The notes beneath the pieces were generated by a model. That model was not told the DNA's origin and searched no databases. It saw only the letters and a program-made list of their open reading frames with translations. Below are positions 1-8,083 of a stretch of DNA of 28,313 bases, piece by piece. Source of the stretch: Planctomycetales bacterium (lineage in GTDB: Bacteria; Planctomycetota; Planctomycetia; Pirellulales; UBA7805); NCBI GenBank assembly GCA_011772275.1, contig WVZU01000227.1, positions 18,201 to 46,513 of the forward strand, in the 5' to 3' direction. Position 1 is the stretch's first letter, and every line of letters begins with the position of its first letter. The translations under genes were made by a program, and so were the position numbers.

Positions 1-27
1 GGGGGGGGGGGGGGGGGGGGGGGGGGG
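1..27. repeat. 27-base G homopolymer at window edge
   Basis: The window opens with 27 consecutive G. On the minus strand they are in frame with the synthase gene and would encode a run of prolines that continues a Pro/Ala-rich linker. A homopolymer this long exactly at a sequence end is also what a sequencing or assembly artefact would look like. Its true length cannot be judged from the sequence. Confidence 0.9.
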
Positions 28-3000
28 CGGCGGCTGGGACCGCGGCCGGCTGGGCCGCGCTGGTCGTGGGGGTCATGCGTCGACCACCTGGCGGCGTTTG
101 TGGCAACGGCGGCCTGCCGGGGGGCACAACCTGCCTGCTGCCGGGCGGCACGAGACCCTGTGGCGACTGCTGGTGATTGCCAACCGGCGTGCCGGCGACC
201 TTGGGGGTGGCCGGCTGTTTTTCCGCCGGAGCAGCCGTGGGCGTCATCGGCATGACCCCACCCTGTTGGCCCAGGGCGGTAGAGCGTTTGCTGGCCCGTC
301 GACTTTCGGTGGCATCGAAATGGATAATCTCGTGACGTGGTTCAGGCATCGCTGCGCTCTCTTCCTTGCTGGAGGTGGGTCGTTGAAGGCTCGGGCTGGC
401 GACCGGGTCCCCTGCCCCGGCACACTCCAACACGGCTTGGACGTGCAACAGCTGTTGGAGGCCGGGCGCTTTAGGATTGTCGCTGGCGACCGTCGCGACC
501 TGCCGTCCTGACAGGATTTGGCGGTGGAGCCGCGTCAGTGCCTGTTGGGGCCCGACTTCGACCAGTATGGTCTCGTTAGGGGCAACCAATTTTTCGATCA
601 GGTCGACGTACCGCACCGGCGTGGTCATGTGTGCGACCAGGTTGTCGCGAATTTCTTCCACGCTGGCGACGGGTCGATTGGTCGCGACGCTGTACAAGGG
701 GACGTTTGGCATTTTGATGTTCGCCGCGCGTAAAGCTTCGCTCAATGGTCCCACCGCTTTTGCCATGAGGGGTGTATGGAACGGGCAGGGTACGGGCAGG
801 AACCGCGCGGAAAAGTTTTGCGTTTCCAAGAGCCGTACCAGATTTTCCAGTTCATCATTCGGCCCACCCACAACGGTTTGCTGCGGCGCGTTGTGATTGG
901 CCAGATAGACCGGCAAGCAGGACTGGCGTATCGATTGTTCGACGACTTCTGAGGAAGCATCTGTAACGACCATGCCGCCGTTGGCTTGGGCGCAGGCAGC
1001 GATGCCGTCACATCGAGCGCGCGTGACCCGGATGGCGGTGTCCAAGTCCCAGGCCCCGGTGACCAATAGTGCCGCGTACTCGCCGTAGCTGTGACCTGCG
1101 ACCAGATCGGGGTGGATCCCCAGATCGGCCAGGGCCGCAGCCATCACGAAATCGGCCAAGAGGATGGAAATCTGTGTGGCAAAGGGGTCGGTACCAAGCG
1201 CATTTGGCTCCTGCCAGCAGAGCTGGGAAAAAGCGGGCAAGCCGGCGCGGCGCATGGCCGCGTCGGCTGTTTGCAGGGCCCCGGCGGCAGCGGGACAAGT
1301 CTGGACCAGCGGCCGCAGCATACCGCTGTACTGGGACCCCTGGCCGGCGAAAAGGAACGCGACTTGTGGACGGGCTGACCGCGTCTGCCTGAAAAAGATC
1401 CCCTGTTGTTGCAGCACGTCTGCCGCAGCCGGGTTTCCCATCTGGCTGGCGGCAACTTTCAATTTCTTTTCCAGCCAATGCGGTCCGTCGGCGACGATTG
1501 CCAGGCGGCAGGGCAAATGCGGGTCGAATCGATGGCCGCGGGCCCCGTTCCACAGCGAGTTTATATCCCGCTGTGCGTCCGCCAGCCTGGCAGCCATCTG
1601 TTCGTTGGAGACCGTGGCGATGCGACAGATCCGCGAATCCGTGCCCGCCTCCCCAGCGGCCGTCACGGCAGGTACAGGGGGTGGGGTGACCGGTGCCGCA
1701 ACCGGCTTGCTGCGGGTGGATGAGGGTGTGTCGAGCATGTCGCGGGGGACTTTTTCACTGCGCTCGAGCACAACCTGGTAATCCATCCCCTTGGAACAAC
1801 TGACCACTGCGGCCAACCGCCGATGGTCCGCCGTGGCATGTCTGATCGCCATGGTTTGTGACGGTGTGGCCAGCTGGGTTGGATGCGCGGCGATGGATGG
1901 CAAGGGGTGCTGGAGGCCCCAGTTTGCGGGAAGCTTTCCCTCCTGCACGGCGAGGATGGATGCGATCAGCGAGACCATGCCCGATGCGCCGCCGGTATGG
2001 CCCATCTGTCCGACCAGGGAATTCAACAGCAGCGGTGCAGCCTGCCGTGCCGGGCCGTAGACGTCCAGAACCGCCTGGATGATTTCCCCGTCGGTGGAGG
2101 TCAATCCCACGCCATCGGTGGTCAGCGTCGCGATATCGGATGCAGGGGCGTGGGCATCGCCCAGGGATCGGCGGATGGCGGCCCGCAAGGCCTCGTCCCA
2201 CGCCGGATCGTAGGCGGCACCGATCCCCCGCACGATGGCGTGGATCGTATCGCCGTCGCGCCTGGCGTCCGAGAGGCGTTTGAGCAGCAGGACGCCAACT
2301 GCTTCACCGGGCAGAATGCCATTGGCTTGAGCGTCAAAAGGCCCGTGCGGACTGGGATCGGTGGCTAACATCCCTGCGGCAGAGAGGGCTTCGAAGGCGG
2401 GCAAGCCCATCCGCCGCTGTCCAGCGGCGCACAACATCATGTCACAATCACCGGTCAGCAGCATATCGACGCAGATCGACAACGCGGACAGCGCGGATGC
2501 GTCGCCACTGTCGATGGCGGCCGCCCCGCCCATCACGTTGAACGATTTGGCAATCCGCGATGCGAGCGTGCTGGTACTGAAACTGCCCGTTTCATCGATC
2601 AGGGCTGGCCAATGTTTAAGCAGTACATCGGCAAACTTGTTGCCGATCGCCGTGATCGTATCAGGGGCCACATTGCGCCGCGCCAAGAGCTGTTGCAGGA
2701 TCTGGCACATGTGCGGCAGACGCAGGCCCAGCTGCAGCTGGAATTGGAAGTCTCCTCCAAATTCGGTGCCGACCACCACGCCTAACCGCGCACGATCGAA
2801 TTCTTTGCGATCGTATCCCGCGTCGTTCATCGCCTGGTCCGCGGCGTCCAACAACATGAACTGAAGCGGATCGGCTTGTTCGATCTGTTTCGGGGGCACC
2901 TTATGCGTCCGCCAGTCGTAGTGGAAGTCGGTAATGAATCCACCCAGCGTCTGTGGGCTGCTGTAAGGGGCAGGTTGCCCAGGCCGGTAGGCCAGGTCCG

Positions 3001-4615
3001 TTCGCCAGCGGTCGAGCGTGGCGTGGCTTTTCGCATCCCGCCCGCTGAGCAGCAACTCCCAGAACTCGGCGACATTGGACGCACCGGGCAGAACACATCC
3101 CATGCCAATCACGGCGACAAGATCGTTGTCCTGGCTGGGCTGCAACGAAGCGGGGGCGTTCGCGCGGCCGTCTGGTTGTTGTGGAGGGGCTTGGGTTGTG
3201 CTGATAAATTGATCCAGGACGACATGCATGTTCAGGCCACCGATCCCAAACGCATTCACCCCGGCTCGGCGCGGCTTGCCCCCTTCCGGCGCAGGCCAGG
3301 GAATCGGCGTCTGCGGGATGAAAATGGGAGCGCCCTCCCAATCGATCTTGGGATTACGCTGCTGGATATTGATGGCGGGAGGCACCGTCTCGTGTTGCAT
3401 GCTGAGCACGGTCTTGATCACCCCGGCAATTCCGGCCGTTTCCAGGGAATGACCAATGTTGGCCTTGACGCTGGTGATGGGAATCTTGCGGCCGGGCGGG
3501 ACCTTGTCGGACAGCAGTTCGATCAGCGTGTTCAGCTCCGTCGCATCGCCCAGCTGGGTGGCCGTGGCATGCGCCTCGATGTATTGCAGTTCGGACATTT
3601 CGATGCCCGTCCGGTAGGCCCGCTGCATGGCCTTGATTTGCCCTTCCTTGCGCGGTGCCCAGAGGCTCTTTCCTTTACCATCCGAGGAAACGCCCAGGCC
3701 GCGGACGACCGCCTGAATCGGATCGCCATCCGCGAGGGCCCGCTCGAGCGTTTTCATCACCAGGGCCACGTATCCCTCGCCGGTAATCAGGCCATCCGCA
3801 TTGGCATCGAAGGGACGCGTACCGGTGGCGCTCATTGCGCGGGCCGCCGAGAAGAGGACCAGCGAGTCCCCTTTGCAGTCGGATGCGCCCCCCACGATGG
3901 CCATGTCGATGTAGCCTCGCTGGAGCGCCCTTGCCCCCAGCAGCATGGCTTGTAGCGAGGACGCGCAGGCCGAATTTATCGCGACGTAGGGTCCCGTCAA
4001 TCCGAACGCCTTGGTAATCAAACCGGCGACCATGCTGGCGGCGACATCCGGCGTATCGGGCGACCGCTGCGGAAGCTGGCTGCGCACCCGGTCGACCAGT
4101 TCTTTGATCACGGCCTGTTGTTGGTCAACCGATAGCGTCTGAAAATCGTCGACCTCGCGCAAAAATTCGGCACCCTCGGCGACGCAGGTGGCGTACGTGT
4201 AATCCCCTGCCAGATGACTGCCCTGCGCGTGCCCGATATAGACGCCCGTATTTCGCAAAGAGAGGTGAAAGGGATCCATGCCTGCGTGACGACAAGCGGC
4301 GGCGGCGACTTCGCACATTAACAAGTGCGTCATGTCGGACGATTCGATCAGCGGTTCTGGGATGGGGCACGCCTGACGATCGAAGTCACGATTGGAAATG
4401 ATTGCGCCCAGCCTGGAATACGTCTTACCACGTACCCCGACCTGGGGATCGTAGTACAGCTCCTGGTCCAACCGCTCGGCGGGCAACTCGACCACCGCAC
4501 TGCGGCCTTCGCTGACCAGCGACCAGTATTGGTCCAGATTGTCTGCGCCGGGCAAACGACAGCCCATGCCCACGATGGCGAGCGGTATGCTGGCGGTTTG
4601 ATGCAGACTTTCCAT
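1..4615 (-). CDS. Type I polyketide/secondary-lipid synthase, KS - degenerate KS (CLF-like) - AT, C-terminus outside window
   Basis: The frame is open from ATG 4615 to the window edge, giving 1538 codons with no stop. Residues about 10-460 form a ketosynthase (AIVGMGCRLPG start) with a complete triad: Cys217 in NSACASSL, His349 in EAHATAT and His389 in NIGHSLETAG. Residues about 497-955 form a second KS fold (VAVIGMGCVLPG) in which the nucleophile position is Asp705 (IDSGDASAL) and the EAHGTGT His is replaced (TTDGVGL), as in chain-length-factor-like domains. An acyltransferase follows from about 1087 to 1390, with LFAGQGSQ, Ser1176 in GHSYGEYAAL, and His1280 in CPFHTPLM; the FH pair suggests malonyl-CoA. 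After HEIIHFDATESRR comes a Pro/Ala-rich linker, usually a prelude to carrier domains. The start lies 28 bases after the thioester reductase stop, so the two are probably co-transcribed. KS/CLF/AT sets are typical of Pfa/Hgl-type lipid synthases, but the exact subtype and product are not established. Confidence 0.93.
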   Translation of the reverse strand, partial: MESLHQTASIPLAIVGMGCRLPGADNLDQYWSLVSEGRSAVVELPAERLDQELYYDPQVGVRGKTYSRLGAIISNRDFDRQACPIPEPLIESSDMTHLLMCEVAAAACRHAGMDPFHLSLRNTGVYIGHAQGSHLAGDYTYATCVAEGAEFLREVDDFQTLSVDQQQAVIKELVDRVRSQLPQRSPDTPDVAASMVAGLITKAFGLTGPYVAINSACASSLQAMLLGARALQRGYIDMAIVGGASDCKGDSLVLFSAARAMSATGTRPFDANADGLITGEGYVALVMKTLERALADGDPIQAVVRGLGVSSDGKGKSLWAPRKEGQIKAMQRAYRTGIEMSELQYIEAHATATQLGDATELNTLIELLSDKVPPGRKIPITSVKANIGHSLETAGIAGVIKTVLSMQHETVPPAINIQQRNPKIDWEGAPIFIPQTPIPWPAPEGGKPRRAGVNAFGIGGLNMHVVLDQFISTTQAPPQQPDGRANAPASLQPSQDNDLVAVIGMGCVLPGASNVAEFWELLLSGRDAKSHATLDRWRTDLAYRPGQPAPYSSPQTLGGFITDFHYDWRTHKVPPKQIEQADPLQFMLLDAADQAMNDAGYDRKEFDRARLGVVVGTEFGGDFQFQLQLGLRLPHMCQILQQLLARRNVAPDTITAIGNKFADVLLKHWPALIDETGSFSTSTLASRIAKSFNVMGGAAAIDSGDASALSALSICVDMLLTGDCDMMLCAAGQRRMGLPAFEALSAAGMLATDPSPHGPFDAQANGILPGEAVGVLLLKRLSDARRDGDTIHAIVRGIGAAYDPAWDEALRAAIRRSLGDAHAPASDIATLTTDGVGLTSTDGEIIQAVLDVYGPARQAAPLLLNSLVGQMGHTGGASGMVSLIASILAVQEGKLPANWGLQHPLPSIAAHPTQLATPSQTMAIRHATADHRRLAAVVSCSKGMDYQVVLERSEKVPRDMLDTPSSTRSKPVAAPVTPPPVPAVTAAGEAGTDSRICRIATVSNEQMAARLADAQRDINSLWNGARGHRFDPHLPCRLAIVADGPHWLEKKLKVAASQMGNPAAADVLQQQGIFFRQTRSARPQVAFLFAGQGSQYSGMLRPLVQTCPAAAGALQTADAAMRRAGLPAFSQLCWQEPNALGTDPFATQISILLADFVMAAALADLGIHPDLVAGHSYGEYAALLVTGAWDLDTAIRVTRARCDGIAACAQANGGMVVTDASSEVVEQSIRQSCLPVYLANHNAPQQTVVGGPNDELENLVRLLETQNFSARFLPVPCPFHTPLMAKAVGPLSEALRAANIKMPNVPLYSVATNRPVASVEEIRDNLVAHMTTPVRYVDLIEKLVAPNETILVEVGPQQALTRLHRQILSGRQVATVASDNPKAPGLQQLLHVQAVLECAGAGDPVASPSLQRPTSSKEESAAMPEPRHEIIHFDATESRRASKRSTALGQQGGVMPMTPTAAPAEKQPATPKVAGTPVGNHQQSPQGLVPPGSRQVVPPGRPPLPQTPPGGRRMTPTTSAAQPAAVPAAAPPPPPPPP

Positions 4616-4643
4616 CTACGATCGTTCTTCCCAAGCTACAAGT

Positions 4644-6086
4644 TCAGGACTGAAAAACTGTCTCCAAGGCGCGCAAGGTCGTCGCTGCATCGGCCTCTGC
4701 GCCTTCGATGATCAGGCGACCGGTATCGATGGCCTGCCGCAGATTGCGGCGTCGCTGAATCAGTTCCGCAAACGTATCGTTGTTCAGATAGATGCCGCAC
4801 GACGAAGAATCGTCGAGTCCGGGGCTGGCACCCAGCAGGCGATCGCCATGGACCTGCAATCGCCACTGCCCGCCACCTGGGCCGCTGACCTCCAGGTTCA
4901 TGCTGCGGCCTGTGGCCGCGCTGGACACCGGGGAAAGCGACTCCAGCCGCGGTCGAGATTCCAAGCCGGTTGGCGGTGGTGTCGGTTCGTAAAAAGCGAA
5001 ATTTTTTTGCACGGGATACGCGGCGATCCGCAACAACATGTCGTGGTCCACCATGGGGCACGGCAGGTGCGGCAGGGCACGGTCCGTATGGGTACGGTCA
5101 AATAAGGGATCGTCCCGCCAGTGCGACCGGTAGATGTCCATATACTGCCCGAACAATTGTTCCAGGTCGGCGATTTCTTTTTCACTGAGCACGCCGCTAA
5201 ATTGTCGCGTGGAGTACTTCTCAACGGCTTCCTGGATCACTTCCTGGATCAATCGCACGGTTACCGGTTGCGGGTTGGTCAAATGGTAGGTGCGTCCATG
5301 CTGTGGCGGGGCAGAGACCAGATCGACGATCGCTTGAGCCAGCCAGTCGACAGGAACCAGATTTTTTCCCTCGCTGCCGCTGAGCCCCAGGAGGCGGAAA
5401 AACCGGTCGCCCATGAGACTGGTAGGCACCTTGTCGGCAATCGTGCTGGCCAGTTGCAGCGGCAGATAAAAACCGTGGGCCGACGTGGTGTAGCCGGTTT
5501 GGGAATCCCCCACGACGCTGGCCGGGCGGTAGACCGTGACCTGCTGGAGATGGTCCGCCTCCAGCACCATTTTCTCGCCGGTCAGCTTGCTCCTTTCATA
5601 AACGTTGCCGTTCTCCTGTCCCAGGTCCAGTTCGGTTTCCAAAACGCTTCCGGTCCGCAAGCCGCACACATACGCGGTCGACACGTGATGGAATTGACGC
5701 ACACCCGTCCTGCGGCACAGGTCAAGCATGTTTTGAACGCCGTCGACATTGGTGCGGAACGGTTCGTGAGACCTGGGATCTTCGCGGAAGGTCATGCTGG
5801 CTGCGTTATGCAGCACGCGGTCGCAATGTTCAGTAACCCACCGCGTCGCTTGATCATCCAGTCCCAGTTGCGGTGTTGTAAGGTCGCCTTCCAACACAAC
5901 AGGTCGCGGAAGCGTACGGCCCTCCAGCCGCTCCCAGCGCTGCATGACCGCTTCCACACGATCAACTGCAGGCTGTATCCGCGTGCTGCGGACCAGCACC
6001 GCCACGTGCTCTTCTTTTTCCAGCAGGTAGCGAAGAAGGTAGCCACCCACCAGACCGGTCGAGCCGGTTAACAGCAAATACCCCAT
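4644..6086 (-). CDS. Thioester reductase (extended SDR) fused to C-terminal SCP2-like lipid-binding domain
   Basis: A 480-residue protein. The N-terminal two thirds is an NAD(P)-dependent extended SDR of the thioester-reductase/male-sterility type: TGSTGLVGG at 7-15 binds the cofactor, HNAA is at 93-96, HHVSTAYV supplies the catalytic Ser/Thr near 136, and Tyr163/Lys167 form the YxxxK pair, followed by VYRPASVVGDS. Such domains release carrier-bound acyl thioesters as aldehydes or alcohols. The last ~90 residues (about 390-480) have the pattern of an SCP2 sterol-carrier domain: a GGQWRLQVHGDRLLG strand pair, NNDTFAELIQ, and TGRLIIEGAEADAATTL near the end. The frame stays open 66 codons upstream to 6284, but that extension is Arg/Pro-rich and unlike the domain, whereas MGYLLLTGSTG is a classical Rossmann start. 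It lies directly upstream of the synthase (28-base gap), pointing to reductive off-loading. The SCP2 assignment is by eye. Confidence 0.88.
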   Translation of the reverse strand: MGYLLLTGSTGLVGGYLLRYLLEKEEHVAVLVRSTRIQPAVDRVEAVMQRWERLEGRTLPRPVVLEGDLTTPQLGLDDQATRWVTEHCDRVLHNAASMTFREDPRSHEPFRTNVDGVQNMLDLCRRTGVRQFHHVSTAYVCGLRTGSVLETELDLGQENGNVYERSKLTGEKMVLEADHLQQVTVYRPASVVGDSQTGYTTSAHGFYLPLQLASTIADKVPTSLMGDRFFRLLGLSGSEGKNLVPVDWLAQAIVDLVSAPPQHGRTYHLTNPQPVTVRLIQEVIQEAVEKYSTRQFSGVLSEKEIADLEQLFGQYMDIYRSHWRDDPLFDRTHTDRALPHLPCPMVDHDMLLRIAAYPVQKNFAFYEPTPPPTGLESRPRLESLSPVSSAATGRSMNLEVSGPGGGQWRLQVHGDRLLGASPGLDDSSSCGIYLNNDTFAELIQRRRNLRQAIDTGRLIIEGAEADAATTLRALETVFQS

Positions 6087-6709
6087 CAGATTTTTCCAAA
6101 AAATATGTCCGAAAGAAGTAGACCGCCGCCTGAGGGGACACGCCTCAGGGAACACATACGCTTCAGGGAACAGGCACTGTGTTTGGGACGTGAGCCCCGT
6201 GCAAGCCGTGCGGCCCAGAAGGTCTTCCGTGAGCAGTGCACGGGGGTTTGAATCTCCGCCTTCCTTGCAAGGGACCGACGTCACCGCCGCCTGGGTTCCA
6301 CTATGCTTACCGCGTCGGAAAACGTCAATTTTCTGACCCGGGCAGAAAACGGAAGATTTTCACCCCTTGTCGCCGGAGAACCTGGGCTGTGACCTCCGCT
6401 CACTGCAGGCTTCTTCCCTCCACCACCACGGATCGGCCTTATGCGGGCAAGGGGACGGCCAACAGCTGTGGTGCGGGTTGTGTTCCGACCTGGCAAACAG
6501 GCGCTGCGTGGCTTTTTTGGGGTGGGGGACGGCGTGCCGGCGCCAGCCCAATCGTCATCATCCTTGCGACCGGACGACGACTCGCACCAAACGACAAGTT
6601 GCGGATCACCCGCAGGCGACTTAGCCCCCCGGTAATCGCACACCGTTTCCCGTGGCAAGCGTCCCCGGCCCGCCGGATCTCGCCGCGGACCCCAGCCGCT
6701 GGGAAGCGA
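6087..6709. other. 623-base intergenic region without a recognisable gene
   Basis: This lies between the monooxygenase and thioester reductase genes, both minus strand. Several frames are open on both strands, but none has a recognisable domain and their translations are Arg/Pro-rich noise. The left end holds three copies of a 14-base unit (annotated separately) 40-90 bases upstream of the thioester reductase start. The size suggests the reductase/synthase pair has its own promoter, though no convincing -35/-10 pair was found. Confidence 0.5.
6127..6172. repeat. Three degenerate 14-base repeats upstream of the thioester reductase
   Basis: Units at 6127-6140 (CGCCTGAGGGGACA), 6141-6154 (CGCCTCAGGGAACA) and 6159-6172 (CGCTTCAGGGAACA). 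The first two also contain a 7-base inverted repeat, CCTGAGG at 6129-6135 and CCTCAGG at 6143-6149. The array sits 41-86 bases upstream of the start of the thioester reductase/synthase unit, where a regulator binding site or leader hairpin could lie. Confidence 0.55.
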
Positions 6710-7912
6710 TTAGAGGAAGAAATCCTGATTCGGAAGATTCAACAGCGTTCTGCCCAGATTGCGTCCTGCTTTTTCGGGGACGTTGACGTAATGCGCTCGA
6801 GCGGCGTGGACGTCCAAAAAGTAACCTGCCAGGGGATGTTCGGCAAAGATGGCTCGACCGCCGCTGGCGGTAAACAGCCGATCGATCGCCTCGACGGCCT
6901 TGCCCACAACATTGGCTGAGTCAAACCGGTACTGAACACGCAAATCGACCGGAATCCGCTCGCCGCGTTGTACCCGCTGCATCATATCGTCCAGATTCCT
7001 GTGAAGGATGACACGCATTTCATCGACCAAAGTGGTTGCACCAGCAGCGGCCATCTGCGCGGCTGGGTCCTCGGCGACGCGCGATCCGTCACCGGCGGCC
7101 ACTTTGTGGGCCGTCGCCTGACAGAACGCCTTCAGGGCGCCCTGGGCCATTCCGATGGCAGACGTGGAAATGGCCCGCACCAGTACCTGGCCAAAAGGCA
7201 AACGATAAAGGGGCGCGGTATTGACCGCGTTGCCGGGGTTGTTCTGCATAAAACCGTCGATAAAACGATGCGTTCGATATTCCGGTACAAAGGCCCCGTC
7301 CACCACGATGTCCTTGCTGCCGGTCCCTTTCAATCCGATGACGTGCCAATTGTCTTCGATGCGGTAGTCTTTTCTGGGGATCAAGTAGGACCGCATGTCG
7401 GGAACGGCGCCTTCCTGCACCGGTGCGTAGCCGCCCAGCAAGACCCAATCGCAATGGTCGCATCCGCTGGAATAGGACCAGCGCCCCGAAACGCGGAAGC
7501 CCTCCTCGACACGTTCGACTTTTCCAGTTGGCGAATACGACGACGAAATCAGGACACGGGAATCATCTCCCCACACATCTTCCTGGGCCTGTTTGTCAAA
7601 CAGAGCCAGGTGCCAGTTGTGTATTCCGACCACCCCCATGATCCAACCGCTTGACGGGCACGCTTCGGCCAGCGTAATTTGCACCTCGAAGAAGGTGCCG
7701 GGGTCGCTTTCCCACCCGCCGTAGGCCGCCGGTTGGAGCATGCGGAAGAAACCCGCTTGGTGGAAGTCGGCAATCGTTTCTGCGGGAATGCACCGTCGCC
7801 GCTCCGTTTCGGCGCGACGTGCTCGTAAAGCCGGCGCCAATCGTCTCGCTCGATCAAGCCATTCCGGGGGGGCTACGGCTTCCACAGGGTGAGTGGAGAC
7901 AATCGTGCTCAT
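6710..7912 (-). CDS. Flavin-dependent monooxygenase of the acyl-CoA dehydrogenase fold (HsaA-like)
   Basis: A 400-residue protein with the acyl-CoA dehydrogenase fold. The N-terminal helical domain contains FHQAGFFRMLQPAAYGG. The middle has AEACPSSGWIMGVVGIHNW, which resembles the A/CxxSGW segment of HsaA/HpaB-type two-component hydroxylases rather than true dehydrogenases. Then come the beta domain (FRVSGRWSYSSGCDHCDWV, and VIGLKGTGSKDIVV) and the C-terminal four-helix bundle (AIDRLFTASGGRAIF). Members of this group hydroxylate aromatic or lipid substrates with reduced flavin supplied by a separate reductase; none is visible here. No CoA-dehydrogenase catalytic Glu could be assigned. The frame opens upstream to 8005, but ATG 7912 (MSTIVSTHPVEAV) matches family length. 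The gene is divergent from the enoyl-CoA hydratase (171 bases apart), suggesting joint control. The exact substrate is unknown; a tailoring role for the synthase product is inferred. Confidence 0.85.
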   Translation of the reverse strand: MSTIVSTHPVEAVAPPEWLDRARRLAPALRARRAETERRRCIPAETIADFHQAGFFRMLQPAAYGGWESDPGTFFEVQITLAEACPSSGWIMGVVGIHNWHLALFDKQAQEDVWGDDSRVLISSSYSPTGKVERVEEGFRVSGRWSYSSGCDHCDWVLLGGYAPVQEGAVPDMRSYLIPRKDYRIEDNWHVIGLKGTGSKDIVVDGAFVPEYRTHRFIDGFMQNNPGNAVNTAPLYRLPFGQVLVRAISTSAIGMAQGALKAFCQATAHKVAAGDGSRVAEDPAAQMAAAGATTLVDEMRVILHRNLDDMMQRVQRGERIPVDLRVQYRFDSANVVGKAVEAIDRLFTASGGRAIFAEHPLAGYFLDVHAARAHYVNVPEKAGRNLGRTLLNLPNQDFFL

Positions 7913-8083
7913 TTTTTTCAAGCCCTGGAGGACCCCTTCGAGGCAGGGTGTCTTGGCAGCTGGCTGGGAAAGGATAACTTCAGTATGGTTTTCACCTCGC
8001 TGCAAATCAACAAGCAGCCCGCGGAACCGCGTTGCGGCCTACAATGCAAATCATGAAGATATCAGAAGTTACCACCTGGTCTG
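7913..8083. promoter_or_regulatory. Divergent promoter region between monooxygenase and hydratase
   Basis: A 171-base spacer between head-to-head genes. It contains a 9-base direct repeat TGCAAATCA at 8001-8009 and 8045-8053 (44 bases apart), and between them a near-palindrome CGCGG-AA-CCGCG at 8020-8031. TACAAT at 8040-8045 could be a -10 for the plus-strand hydratase but lacks a good -35. These are candidate operator elements only; no regulator gene lies beside them. Confidence 0.4.

Noticed and set aside
2876..3955. 359-codon plus-strand open frame opposite the synthase
   Set aside because: The minus strand here encodes both KS domains with active-site residues; the plus frame is a GC-driven shadow.
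6241..6260. tRNA T-arm-like sequence (GGGTTTGAATCTCC)
   Set aside because: One T-stem pair mismatches, no 5' acceptor strand matches the expected 3' strand, and no anticodon arm can be placed upstream.
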